Shown here one piece after another: positions 35,641 to 44,215 of a DNA stretch of 64,000 nt; position 1 is the stretch's first letter, and each line of letters begins with the position of its first letter. A model generated the notes under the pieces. That model was not told where the DNA came from, did no database searches, and was given only the letters and a program-made list of their open reading frames with translations. This DNA comes from Buttiauxella sp965119215. GTDB lineage: Bacteria > Pseudomonadota > Gammaproteobacteria > Enterobacterales > Enterobacteriaceae. The position numbers were made by a program, and so were the translations under genes. The stretch covers positions 62,001-126,000 of the forward strand of contig CBCPKK010000019.1 of the NCBI GenBank assembly GCA_965119215.1, given 5' to 3'.

Positions 35641-36855
35641 ATGATGGGGCTTTCTGGCAAAAAAATTGTTCTGGGTGTTAGTGGCGGAATCGCTGCCTAT
35701 AAAACACCAGAGCTGGTACGCCGCCTGCGCGAACGCGGCGCGGAGGTTCGGGTAGTAATGACAGAGGCTGCCAAAGCCTTTATTACTCCACTGAGTTTAC
35801 AAGCCGTGTCAGGTTATCCGGTGTCAGACAGCTTGTTAGACCCAGCTGCGGAAGCGGCAATGGGTCATATCGAATTAGGTAAATGGGCCGATTTAGTTAT
35901 TCTTGCGCCAGCAACAGCAGATTTAATTGCCCGCATTACCGCGGGTATGGCAAATGATCTTGTAAGCACCATTTGTCTTGCCACCCCGGCGCCCATTGCC
36001 GTTGTCCCTGCTATGAATCAGCAGATGTACAGAGCAATAGCGACTCAGCATAATCTTGAGGTTCTCTCCTCACGCGGTTTGTTGATGTGGGGGCCTGATA
36101 GCGGCAGCCAGGCCTGTGGTGATGTTGGTCCTGGCCGTATGCTTGACCCACTAACAATCGTGGAAATGGCAGCCCAACATTTTACGGTTATCAAAGATCT
36201 GAAACATCTGAATGTTATGATTACGGCCGGCCCTACTCGCGAACGTTTGGACCCGGTACGGTATATTACTAACGATAGCTCAGGGAAAATGGGCTATGCC
36301 ATCGCAGCAGCAGCCGCTTCACGCGGTGCGAATGTGACGTTAGTTTCAGGCCCAGTGTCTTTGCCGACTCCGCCATGGGTAAAACGTATTGATGTGACCA
36401 CCGCTCTGGAAATGGAGGCCGCCGTTCAACAACATGCCCAGGAGCAACAAATTTTCATTGGCTGTGCCGCTGTTGCAGACTATCGTGCAGCTGCTGTAGC
36501 CGATGAAAAGATCAAAAAGCAAGGCGATGAAATTACAATAAAAATGATAAAAAACCCGGATATTGTCGCCGGCGTCGCAGCACTTTTAACTCATCGTCCT
36601 TATGTTGTTGGGTTTGCCGCCGAAACAAATAATGTGGAAGAATACGCCCGTCAAAAGCGTATAAGTAAAAACCTCGATCTGATTTGTGCGAACGATGTCT
36701 CACAAGCAGGCCAGGGATTTAATAGTGAAAACAATGCATTGCACCTTTTCTGGCAGGAAGGGGATAAAGTCTTACCTCTTGAGCGTAAGGAACTCCTTGG
36801 CCATCTTTTACTGAACGAGATAGTTACCCGTTATGATGAAAAAAATCGACGTTAA
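35641..36855 (+). CDS. coaBC: Phosphopantothenoylcysteine synthetase/decarboxylase CoaBC
   Basis: Bifunctional coenzyme A enzyme. The N-terminal flavin decarboxylase domain (CoaC, about 1-190) has GVSGGIAAYKTPELVRRL, the PAMNQQMY motif and the catalytic Cys in SGSQACGDVGPGRM. The C-terminal synthetase (CoaB) has ITAGPTRERLDPVRYI and the KIKK motif in DEKIKKQGDEIT, where it is a few residues shorter than in E. coli. ATG 35641 or 35644 are both possible, after a GGTGG. The 3' end overlaps dut by 23 bp. Confidence 0.97.
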   Translation: MMGLSGKKIVLGVSGGIAAYKTPELVRRLRERGAEVRVVMTEAAKAFITPLSLQAVSGYPVSDSLLDPAAEAAMGHIELGKWADLVILAPATADLIARITAGMANDLVSTICLATPAPIAVVPAMNQQMYRAIATQHNLEVLSSRGLLMWGPDSGSQACGDVGPGRMLDPLTIVEMAAQHFTVIKDLKHLNVMITAGPTRERLDPVRYITNDSSGKMGYAIAAAAASRGANVTLVSGPVSLPTPPWVKRIDVTTALEMEAAVQQHAQEQQIFIGCAAVADYRAAAVADEKIKKQGDEITIKMIKNPDIVAGVAALLTHRPYVVGFAAETNNVEEYARQKRISKNLDLICANDVSQAGQGFNSENNALHLFWQEGDKVLPLERKELLGHLLLNEIVTRYDEKNRR

Positions 36856-37291
36856 GATTCTGGACCCACGCGTTGGCCAACAGTTCCCACTGCCGACTTA
36901 TGCCACTTCCGGCTCTGCGGGTCTTGACCTGCGTGCCTGTCTGGATGACGCCGTAGAGCTGGCTCCTGGTGTAACCAAGCTGATTCCTACCGGGCTGGCT
37001 ATTCACATCGCCGATCCCACTCTTGCCGCAGTGATTCTGCCTCGTTCAGGCCTTGGTCATAAGCATGGCGTTGTACTCGGCAACCTTGTTGGGCTGATAG
37101 ACTCAGATTATCAGGGTCAGTTGATGGTTTCCGTCTGGAACCGCGGACAAGATCACTTCACTATTGAGCCAGGCGAGCGCATTGCTCAAATGGTATTTGT
37201 GCCAGTCGTCCAGGCTGAATTCAATCTGGTTGAAGATTTCGATTCTAGCGACCGTGGAGAAGGTGGTTTCGGCCATTCAGGCCGCCAGTAA
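36833..37291 (+). CDS. dut: dUTP diphosphatase
   Basis: Trimeric enzyme hydrolysing dUTP to dUMP, keeping uracil out of DNA and feeding thymidylate synthesis. It has 152 aa, as in E. coli, including the ATGATG start inside coaBC. The five motifs are present, among them PRSGLGHKHG, GLIDSDYQGQ and the C-terminal RGEGGFGHSGR. Confidence 0.98.
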   Translation: MMKKIDVKILDPRVGQQFPLPTYATSGSAGLDLRACLDDAVELAPGVTKLIPTGLAIHIADPTLAAVILPRSGLGHKHGVVLGNLVGLIDSDYQGQLMVSVWNRGQDHFTIEPGERIAQMVFVPVVQAEFNLVEDFDSSDRGEGGFGHSGRQ

Positions 37292-37410
37292 CTTCGTTTA
37301 TAAACGTAACCCCACAGCGTAAAATATTTGAACAACCGCAAACTTAAAGTTTGCGAGCGCTGTGTGGCTACTTGCCTGACAAGTGCGTTATTTCAGGGGT
37401 ATTTTAGAAC

Positions 37411-38007
37411 ATGGCAGAAAAACAAACTGCGAAACGGAATCGTCGCGAAGAAATACTTCAGTCTCTGGCCCAAATGCTTGAATCCAGCGATGGAAGCCAG
37501 CGAATTACGACCGCCAAGCTCGCGGCGACTGTTGGTGTTTCTGAAGCTGCTCTGTATCGACATTTTCCCAGCAAAACAAAAATGTTCGATAGCCTTATTG
37601 AATTTATTGAAGACAGCCTGATCACCCGTATTAACCTTATCCTGAAAGATGAGAAAGATACCCACGCCCGTCTGCGCTTAATTGTTTTACTTATCCTGGG
37701 CTTTGGTGAAAAAAATCCAGGGCTGACCCGCATCCTCACCGGACATGCGCTGATGTTTGAACAAGACCGACTACAGTGTCGCATCAATCAGCTTTTTGAA
37801 CGTATTGAAGTGCAGTTGCGTCAGGTTATGCGCGAAAAGAAGATGCGTGAGGGTGAAGGTTACAGCACTGATGAATCGCTACTGGCAAGTCTGCTTCTGG
37901 CTTTCTGCGAAGGAACCTTGTCGCGTTTTGTTCGTAGCGAGTTCCGCTATTTGCCTACAGATGATTTTGATACCCGCTGGCCACTGGTTGCCGCACAGCT
38001 TCGTTAA
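37411..38007 (+). CDS. slmA: Nucleoid occlusion factor SlmA
   Basis: TetR-family DNA-binding protein that binds SBS sites and blocks FtsZ assembly over the nucleoid. It has 198 aa, identical in length to E. coli. The N-terminal helix-turn-helix is TTAKLAATVGVSEAALYRHF (residues about 33-52). It follows dut and ends at a strong terminator. Confidence 0.98.
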   Translation: MAEKQTAKRNRREEILQSLAQMLESSDGSQRITTAKLAATVGVSEAALYRHFPSKTKMFDSLIEFIEDSLITRINLILKDEKDTHARLRLIVLLILGFGEKNPGLTRILTGHALMFEQDRLQCRINQLFERIEVQLRQVMREKKMREGEGYSTDESLLASLLLAFCEGTLSRFVRSEFRYLPTDDFDTRWPLVAAQLR

Positions 38008-38010
38008 TTG

Positions 38011-38037
38011 AAAAGGGCCTTTCAAAGGCCCTTTTTC
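38011..38037. terminator. Bidirectional terminator between slmA and pyrE
   Basis: AAAGGGCCTTT / AAAGGCCCTTT inverted repeat around a single C, flanked by A and T runs. It serves both convergent genes. Confidence 0.85.
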
Positions 38038-38679
38038 TTACACTCCGTACTGAGTACGGTATTCCCGCACGGCGGCCAAATACCCGGCCATTTCAGGTTT
38101 TTCTTCCAGATAATCAATCAAGTCTTTCAGCGTGATGATTGAAATCACTTTGCACTGGTAATCACGTTCCACTTCCTGAATCGCAGAAATCTCACCACGG
38201 CCACGTTCCTGACGGTCCAGGGAAATCAACACACCAGCCAGAGATGCGTTATTTGCCGCAATAATTTCCATTGATTCACGAATTGCTGTGCCTGCGGTGA
38301 TCACATCATCCACCAGCATCACACGCCCTTGCAGTGGGCTACCGACCAGGCTTCCGCCTTCACCATGATCTTTTGCTTCTTTACGGTTAAAGCAATATGG
38401 CAGATCACGCTCATGATGTTCTGCCAGCGCAACTGCTGTGGTCGTCGCAATTGGAATGCCTTTGTAAGCCGGCCCAAACAGCAAATCAAACTCAATACCT
38501 GAATCCATTAACGCTGCGGCATAAAAACGGCCCAACAGTGCCAGATCACGCCCGGTATTAAACAGCCCAGCGTTGAAGAAATAAGGGCTGGTACGCCCCG
38601 ATTTCAGCGTGAACTCACCAAACTTGAGTACCTGCTTGTTAAGCGCAAACTCAATAAACTGGCGCTGATACGGTTTCAT
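38038..38679 (-). CDS. pyrE: Orotate phosphoribosyltransferase
   Basis: Pyrimidine synthesis: orotate plus PRPP to OMP. The start at 38679 gives 213 aa and MKPYQRQFIEFALNKQVLKF, as in E. coli; six extra upstream codons are discarded. The PRPP loop VMLVDDVITAGTA is intact. It is downstream of rph, with an attenuator hairpin between them. Confidence 0.98.
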   Translation of the reverse strand: MKPYQRQFIEFALNKQVLKFGEFTLKSGRTSPYFFNAGLFNTGRDLALLGRFYAAALMDSGIEFDLLFGPAYKGIPIATTTAVALAEHHERDLPYCFNRKEAKDHGEGGSLVGSPLQGRVMLVDDVITAGTAIRESMEIIAANNASLAGVLISLDRQERGRGEISAIQEVERDYQCKVISIITLKDLIDYLEEKPEMAGYLAAVREYRTQYGV

Positions 38680-38707
38680 GGATTTGCTCCTGTGCATTTT
38701 ATTTAGG

Positions 38708-38738
38708 TATAAAAAAGGCGACTACTGGAGTCGCCTTA
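38708..38738 (-). promoter_or_regulatory. pyrE attenuator in the rph-pyrE spacer
   Basis: On the minus strand, a 9-bp AAGGCGACT / AGTCGCCTT hairpin is followed by a T-run, 5 bp beyond the rph stop. In E. coli this terminator is relieved by coupled translation of rph when UTP is low. Because rph is intact here, the ribosome reaches the hairpin. Confidence 0.85.
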
Positions 38739-38742
38739 AAAA

Positions 38743-39459
38743 TCAATTTTCTAACGCCGCCTTCTGCGACGTTACGATGGATTCAATTCCCCCTCGCGCC
38801 AGCGCCAGTAGCTCCAGCAACTCTTCATGGGTGAACGGCTCGCCTTCAGCGGTTCCCTGAATCTCAATCATACGACCATCTTCCATCATCACGACATTCA
38901 TGTCGGTTTCAGCGGAAGAGTCTTCAACATATTCTAGATCGCACAGCGCAGCACCATTAACGATACCCACAGACACTGCAGCAACCATCCCTTTCATCGG
39001 GTTAGTTTTCAATTTGCCCGCAGCCACCAGCTTGTTCAGGGCATCCGCTAACGCAACGCACGCACCGGTAATGGACGCAGTACGCGTGCCGCCGTCTGCT
39101 TGCAACACATCACAATCCAGTGTGATGGTGTATTCGCCGAGGACTTTCAAATCTACTGCCGCACGCAAGGAACGGGCAATCAGACGCTGGATTTCCAGAG
39201 TACGGCCGCCCTGCTTACCTTTTGCCGCTTCACGAGCATTACGGCTATGGGTTGCACGTGGCAACATGCCATATTCAGCAGTGATCCAACCTTGCCCCTG
39301 GCCTTTCAGAAAACGTGGTACGCCTTCTTCAACGGTGGCGGTACAAAGAACTTTGGTATCACCGAACTCGACCAGCACGGAGCCTTCTGCGTGTTTGGTG
39401 TAATTACGAGTCAGGGTGACTGGGCGCACTTGTTCGGCGCTACGACCTGATGGACGCAT
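38743..39459 (-). CDS. rph: Ribonuclease PH
   Basis: Phosphorolytic 3'-5' exoribonuclease that trims tRNA precursors. It is a full-length 238 aa protein, unlike the frameshifted rph of E. coli K-12. GDTKVLCTATVEEGVPRF, the phosphate-site RTLEIQRLIARSLRAAVDL and CDVLQADGGTRTASITGA are intact. It also acts as the translated leader for pyrE attenuation. Confidence 0.97.
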   Translation of the reverse strand: MRPSGRSAEQVRPVTLTRNYTKHAEGSVLVEFGDTKVLCTATVEEGVPRFLKGQGQGWITAEYGMLPRATHSRNAREAAKGKQGGRTLEIQRLIARSLRAAVDLKVLGEYTITLDCDVLQADGGTRTASITGACVALADALNKLVAAGKLKTNPMKGMVAAVSVGIVNGAALCDLEYVEDSSAETDMNVVMMEDGRMIEIQGTAEGEPFTHEELLELLALARGGIESIVTSQKAALEN

Positions 39460-39583
39460 GGGGTTATCTCCGGCTAAAACGAATGTGGCTGCGCATTATA
39501 CGGACTTCGTTCGCTTATTCCTATCCTGCCAGGTCAGGCATGGCTATAATCCCCACATCTATAACAGAATACGGTTACGAAAT

Positions 39584-40447
39584 ATGATCCGCAGTATGAC
39601 CGCCTATGCCCGACGTGAAGTAAAAGGCGAATGGGGCAGCGCCTCCTGGGAGTTACGTTCAGTAAACCAACGTTATCTCGAAACTTACATCCGCATGCCG
39701 GAACAGTTCCGTAGCCTCGAACCTGTTGCTCGCGAGCGTATCCGCACCCGCTTAACCCGCGGGAAGGTAGAATGTAACCTGCGTTTCGAGCCTGATGCCA
39801 GCTCCCAAAGCTCTTTGCTGCTTAATGAAAAACTGGCTAAACAGCTTGTTGAAGCGGCTAACTGGGTCAAAATGCAAAGCGACGAAGGCGAAATCAACCC
39901 AGTTGATATTTTGCGCTGGCCGGGCGTTATGTCCGCGCAGGAGCAAGATCTTGATGCCATCACCGCTGAAATTCTTGCAGCTCTTGATGGTGCACTGGAT
40001 GACTTCATTGTTGCCCGTGAAACCGAAGGCCAGGCACTAAAATTACTGATCGAGCAACGCCTTGAGGGCGTAAGTGGCGAAGTCATTAAAGTTCGTGCAC
40101 ATATGCCAGAAGTCCTGAAATGGCAGCGTGAGCGCCTGGTTGCCAAGCTGGAAGATGCGCAAGTGCAGCTTGAAAATAACCGCCTTGAGCAAGAACTGGT
40201 GTTAATGGCTCAGCGTGTCGACGTTGCTGAAGAGCTGGACCGCCTGGAAGCGCACGTTAAAGAGACGTACAACATTCTGAAGAAAAAAGAAGCTGTTGGT
40301 CGCCGCCTCGACTTTATGATGCAGGAGTTCAATCGCGAATCGAACACTCTCGCATCAAAATCTATCAATTCAGACGTCACCAACTCAGCCATCGAGTTGA
40401 AAGTGCTGATTGAGCAGATGCGCGAACAGATCCAAAATATCGAATAG
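39584..40447 (+). CDS. yicC: Endoribonuclease YicC
   Basis: YicC/YloC family, 287 aa from ATG 39584 (MIRSMTAYARREVKGEWG), as in E. coli; a 56-codon upstream extension overlaps rph and is rejected. E. coli YicC has been linked to sRNA (RyhB) decay. The C-terminal DUF1732 region is intact (RRLDFMMQEFNRESNTLASK, SAIELKVLIEQMREQIQNIE). The accessory island is integrated just downstream without disrupting the ORF. Confidence 0.97.
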   Translation: MIRSMTAYARREVKGEWGSASWELRSVNQRYLETYIRMPEQFRSLEPVARERIRTRLTRGKVECNLRFEPDASSQSSLLLNEKLAKQLVEAANWVKMQSDEGEINPVDILRWPGVMSAQEQDLDAITAEILAALDGALDDFIVARETEGQALKLLIEQRLEGVSGEVIKVRAHMPEVLKWQRERLVAKLEDAQVQLENNRLEQELVLMAQRVDVAEELDRLEAHVKETYNILKKKEAVGRRLDFMMQEFNRESNTLASKSINSDVTNSAIELKVLIEQMREQIQNIE

Positions 40448-40484
40448 ATATTTAAGAACTATCATAAAACATCAAAAAACCAGC

Positions 40485-40511
40485 AAGCTCGCCAATCGGC
40501 GGGCTTTTTTT
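40485..40511 (+). terminator. yicC terminator
   Basis: 9-bp stem AAGCTCGCC / GGCGGGCTT (one T-G pair) with an AATC loop and a T7 run. It lies 37 bp after the yicC stop, on the chromosomal side of the island. Confidence 0.85.
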
Positions 40512-40555
40512 ATTATCAGGGGCTATCATCAGGACGCACTAAAGCGCATGATTAG

Positions 40556-40579
40556 CGTGTACACAAAGGTGTACCCAAA
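40556..40579. repeat. Left attachment-site repeat (attL candidate)
   Basis: 24-bp sequence starting CGTGTACACAAAGG; it recurs with two changes at 54514-54537. It starts 58 bp before the integrase ATG, the expected place for att of a P4-type integrase. The 8-bp GTGTACAC inside is palindromic. Confidence 0.65.
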
Positions 40580-40609
40580 TCGTTTTTTGTACATCACTTT
40601 GGGTACACC
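40568..40609. repeat. 12-bp inverted repeat upstream of the integrase
   Basis: GGTGTACCCAAA (40568-40579) and its exact reverse complement (40598-40609), separated by 18 bp. It overlaps the att repeat and ends 27 bp before the integrase ATG. It could be integrase core sites, or an operator over the int promoter. Confidence 0.6.
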
Positions 40610-40636
40610 CCCCTATTCAATGCTTAGGTAGTCGTT

Positions 40637-41902
40637 ATGGCAAAACTCACAGATATGCAGATCCGAGCATGGATAAAGGCCGGAGAGAGATTTGAAGGCC
40701 GTGCAGATGGCAACGGGCTGTATTTGCGACACAGGGAAGCGGACAGATCCCCAACTTGGCGGTTTCGCTATAAGTTCTCAGGGAAGTCTCGCGCCATGCT
40801 CATTGGCTCATACTCTGAGATATCACTATCCAAAGCCCGTGACATGGCCAAAGAGCTATCCGCGCGTGTATCTCTGGGGTATGACGTTGCCGGAGAGAAG
40901 CAGGAGAGAAAAGCCGAAGCACTGGCGAAGATGGAAGCTGAGAAGAACGCTATGCGCGTTTCAGAGCTTGCCGCTGAATACTTTGAGCGCCAGATCCTGC
41001 CACGTTGGAAGCACCCCGATATCTTGCGCCGTCGCATCGACAAAGACATAAATCCCCATATCGGCAACATGAAGGTTGAAGACGTGAAGCCGCGTCACAT
41101 TGACGACATGCTAAAAGCCATCGTTGACCGTGGAGCACCAACCATAGCCACTGACGTTCTACGCTGGACACGCCGCATATTCGACTACGGCATCAAACGT
41201 CACGCATTGGAAATTAACCCGTGCTCAGCCTTTGAAGTGGCAGACGCTGGTGGGAAAGAAGTAAGCCGGGATCGCTGGTTAACCCGTGAAGAGATAATAC
41301 GGTTATTCCAGGCTATGCGGATGGCCAAGGGGTTTAGTCGCCAGAACGAGCTTACTTTCAAGCTACTGCTGACATTGTGCGTTCGTAAGATGGAGCTATG
41401 CGCCGCCCGTTGGGAAGAGTTCGACTTAGACGCGGCAATCTGGCACCTACCAGAAGAGCGCAGCAAGAACGGCGACCCTATCGACATACCATTGCCACCA
41501 CCAGCGGTTGAATGGCTGAGAGAGCTTCATACGTTCTCATGTAACAGCGCGTGGGTGCTACCAGCCAGAAAGATGCAAAGCCGGATGATCCCCCACATTC
41601 AGGAAAGCACCCTACCCGTTGCGCTGGCAAAGGTACGCCGAGAAATGCCAGACGTGCCAAACGTCACAATTCACGATTTCAGGCGCACAGCCCGCACGCA
41701 CCTAGCCGCGCTTGGTGTTGATCCTGTAGTTGCTGAACGCTGCTTAAATCACCGCATAAAAGGCGTTGAGGGAATTTATAACCGGCACCAATACTTTGAT
41801 GAGCGCAAAGCAGCACTGACACAGTGGGCGGTATTGCTGGTGGCCTTAGAGCGTGGCGAGGAATACAACGTGACGCCGATTAGAAAGACTAAAGCGAAGT
41901 AA
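40637..41902 (+). CDS. P4-family tyrosine integrase
   Basis: 421 aa site-specific recombinase. The N-terminal DUF4102-type arm-binding domain (about 1-90) is followed by the SAM-like core-binding domain and catalytic domain. Catalytic residues: R250 (LCVRKMEL), H346 and R349 (HDFRRTART), H372 (NHRIKG) and Y381 (GIYNRH). Members usually insert in tRNA genes; this one sits by yicC. It is intact, so the element may still excise. The arginine box reads CVRKMEL rather than the usual GxRxGEL. Confidence 0.93.
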   Translation: MAKLTDMQIRAWIKAGERFEGRADGNGLYLRHREADRSPTWRFRYKFSGKSRAMLIGSYSEISLSKARDMAKELSARVSLGYDVAGEKQERKAEALAKMEAEKNAMRVSELAAEYFERQILPRWKHPDILRRRIDKDINPHIGNMKVEDVKPRHIDDMLKAIVDRGAPTIATDVLRWTRRIFDYGIKRHALEINPCSAFEVADAGGKEVSRDRWLTREEIIRLFQAMRMAKGFSRQNELTFKLLLTLCVRKMELCAARWEEFDLDAAIWHLPEERSKNGDPIDIPLPPPAVEWLRELHTFSCNSAWVLPARKMQSRMIPHIQESTLPVALAKVRREMPDVPNVTIHDFRRTARTHLAALGVDPVVAERCLNHRIKGVEGIYNRHQYFDERKAALTQWAVLLVALERGEEYNVTPIRKTKAK

Positions 41903-41996
41903 TCGAACAGATTGAGCCTAGCCCGACGGGGTGAAAAGCGGAAAGCCTTACCGCCTGGCTCAATTCTTCTTAAGGCAAAGCGTAAAAGGTGACGCG

Positions 41997-42872
41997 ATGG
42001 CAAAAAATGTTTGGCAAAAAAACCAAATTCCACCACTTGAATTTTGTCCGATTGATAGGGCCGCAAAGCTATTATCATGCGAAATTAACGACATATTGAG
42101 CTGGGTTAGCGCGGGAAAGATAGCACCATTGATGGAGTTCGGGCTGTCAACGGTTCACGCATCAATGGGTGTTAAGCTTAACTCAGATAAGAATCCCTCA
42201 CTAGAGAGGGGCCTATCTAACCAGTACTTATATATAGTTAAATATATTTCAAGCGGGGGCATGCACCCCATAAGGCCTTTGGTTGAGAGTGATTCCTATA
42301 AAGGCATTACATTACTTGAATTTCCTGCATATTTTTCTGGACTTGCAAAGGTTACTGAAGGACTTTTCTATGTTTCAGGAACGTCATTTATAATTTCACT
42401 TCACGATCTCTCATGTGATGTAATTATTAACAGGGAAGAAAAGCATATAATTGATGATGATTCATGCTTGCTTGGCGTGGATTCCCTTAAATTTAATGCC
42501 TCTATATCTAATTACGATGATGAGATGGAAATTAATGTTGATGCGAGTCAATTATTTTTATACCAAGAAGATATTGAAAGGATTTATACCTATGGATTAA
42601 CAGGAGAGGTCTTACCGGACTTATGGGCATCCCAAAGTAATCAACTAAGTGTAAGTGGGGCGACTTTTGGTGGGAAGGGAAGAGAAACCGCAAAGCAAGC
42701 TAGCACTATTGCCTTTCTAATAAACGCATTAGGGGTGTCACTCGAAGATCTAAAGAGCATGCCTTTGCCAAAGATTTTGGACAAACTAAGTCACTCCGCA
42801 AGGGAATATCACCTACCTAACATCACCCCCGAGGCGTTAGGTCATTGGTTGGCTAAGGCTGGGGTTAGGTAG
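41997..42872 (+). CDS. Satellite-associated protein with N-terminal helix-turn-helix
   Basis: 291 aa. The ATG at 41997 is preceded by AAAGGTGA; an earlier in-frame ATG lacks this. The N-terminus (FCPIDRAAKLLSCEINDILS then WVSAGKIAP) looks like a MerR/excisionase-type winged helix. The C-terminal part (GKGRETAKQASTIAFLINAL) resembles the tail of proteins often found near phage integrases. Visibly AT-richer than its neighbours, with rare codons, so of different origin. A regulatory role is inferred only from the helix-turn-helix. Confidence 0.6.
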   Translation: MAKNVWQKNQIPPLEFCPIDRAAKLLSCEINDILSWVSAGKIAPLMEFGLSTVHASMGVKLNSDKNPSLERGLSNQYLYIVKYISSGGMHPIRPLVESDSYKGITLLEFPAYFSGLAKVTEGLFYVSGTSFIISLHDLSCDVIINREEKHIIDDDSCLLGVDSLKFNASISNYDDEMEINVDASQLFLYQEDIERIYTYGLTGEVLPDLWASQSNQLSVSGATFGGKGRETAKQASTIAFLINALGVSLEDLKSMPLPKILDKLSHSAREYHLPNITPEALGHWLAKAGVR

Positions 42873-42964
42873 CAATAATTCGTCTCGAATTTTCCATAAT
42901 TCGAGGGGTTATATAGATTCTGTTGGTATGTTTCCGTAACAGCTATCACAAGGAGTTACGGAAC

Positions 42965-43183
42965 ATGGCAACACATCAAGCAGCACCATCAGCAATTCCC
43001 ACTACTGGTTATATTCGCCGCTTCCGCATGCCGGGGCTACTTGGCGTATCTATGCCAACCATCGATCGCTGGGTGAAGAACGGCACTTTGCCGCGCCCGG
43101 TAAAACTCACCGATAACGTGACCGCATTTGATGCTGTTGAGATTAATCACTGGCTGGCAGAGCGCCGTGGAAAGGTGGCGTAA
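42965..43183 (+). CDS. AlpA-family transcriptional regulator
   Basis: 72 aa, starting at ATG 42965 behind AAGGAGTTACGGAAC. It has the AlpA/Vis helix-turn-helix LLGVSMPTIDRWVKNGTLPR and ends in a short helix. AlpA-type proteins in P4-like elements act on the integrase/excision step or on late promoters. The stop overlaps the next start (TAATG). Confidence 0.88.
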   Translation: MATHQAAPSAIPTTGYIRRFRMPGLLGVSMPTIDRWVKNGTLPRPVKLTDNVTAFDAVEINHWLAERRGKVA

Positions 43184-43605
43184 TGGAAAAGAAAAACCGC
43201 CCAGTACAGCAGGCGGCTTATCAGAAGGATGACACCTCTGATATTAGCCCACCAGCCATCATCAAACCATCCCCAAAGAAACACCGCGCTCGCGTTTATA
43301 TGATGCGCACCGGGATTAATGGCTTCACCGAAAACGAGATACTCCGTTACTGCCGCCTGTCCAGCGCCCGCAACTACGCCACCGAGCTAGAAAGACGCTT
43401 AGATATTTGCCTGGAGCGTATCGACGAACCAAACGGCGATGGCATTGGCAGCCACTTCCGCTATCGCCTTACCTGCCGCGCTGACGTTATGCGAGTTATC
43501 CAGCTTGTTAACCATAATGCTACCGCTGGTGGCTATATCGGACTTTCACAATCTGAGATTAACGACATTCTGACCCTATACCCGGACGCCTTCACCGCCG
43601 CATAA
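43183..43605 (+). CDS. Hypothetical protein downstream of AlpA
   Basis: 140 aa, translationally coupled to alpA (1-bp overlap). Basic N-terminus (IIKPSPKKHRARVYMMRTG) followed by a region that could form a winged helix (GFTENEILRYCRLSSARNYA). No recognised family. Probably a DNA-binding accessory protein of the element, by position. Confidence 0.6.
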   Translation: MEKKNRPVQQAAYQKDDTSDISPPAIIKPSPKKHRARVYMMRTGINGFTENEILRYCRLSSARNYATELERRLDICLERIDEPNGDGIGSHFRYRLTCRADVMRVIQLVNHNATAGGYIGLSQSEINDILTLYPDAFTAA

Positions 43606-43618
43606 CGGAGCCTGAAAT

Positions 43619-44215
43619 ATGAAATTGAATAATATGACCTTACCCGGTCAGGGCATCACTCAACCTGAATCCAGCCAGGATGATATTTTCAAAGCTGATG
43701 AGCAGGATATTTCCGTCATCAAATTTGAAGGTATGAAAGTGCGCGTGGTGAATATTCATGGCGAGCCGTGGTTCGTTGCTGCCGATGTATGCAAGGCACT
43801 TGAGACTGATAACCCAACGAAGGCGGTCAAAGCTCTGGATACCGATGAGAAAACCCTAACTTCAATTCAGGGTATTCATGCAGGCCCGGGCAATCCGTTA
43901 GTAAACACGGTTTCAGAGTCCGGCTTCTACAAACTGATATCCCGCAGCCGCAAGGCCACAACACAGGGCACATTCGCCCATAGTTTCACTAACTGGGTAT
44001 TCCGTGAGGTTATCCCGTCTATTCGTAAAACAGGCTCATACGGTGTGCCGTTCGCTTTCCTGAATGACCACAGCCGCCGTAAGGCCCAATACACGAAGAA
44101 GGCCAGCAAGCGCGGCTCTGACCTGCAAGCCTGCAAAGGTGAGAAAGCCAGTCTTATCACTGAAGAAGCTGAATTATGGCGCAAGTATCAGCCTGCATTG
44201 CCGGAGGTTCACTAA
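43619..44215 (+). CDS. BRO-N domain antirepressor-like protein
   Basis: 198 aa. The Bro-N fold spans about residues 30-140: IKFEGMKVRVVNIHGEPWFVAADV is the family start, followed by SESGFYKLISRSRK and FTNWVFREVIPSIRKTGSY, the standard BRO end. The C-terminus is basic. Such proteins act as phage antirepressors or DNA-binding regulators. The adjacent immunity RNA makes a role in lysogeny control plausible. Confidence 0.85.
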   Translation: MKLNNMTLPGQGITQPESSQDDIFKADEQDISVIKFEGMKVRVVNIHGEPWFVAADVCKALETDNPTKAVKALDTDEKTLTSIQGIHAGPGNPLVNTVSESGFYKLISRSRKATTQGTFAHSFTNWVFREVIPSIRKTGSYGVPFAFLNDHSRRKAQYTKKASKRGSDLQACKGEKASLITEEAELWRKYQPALPEVH

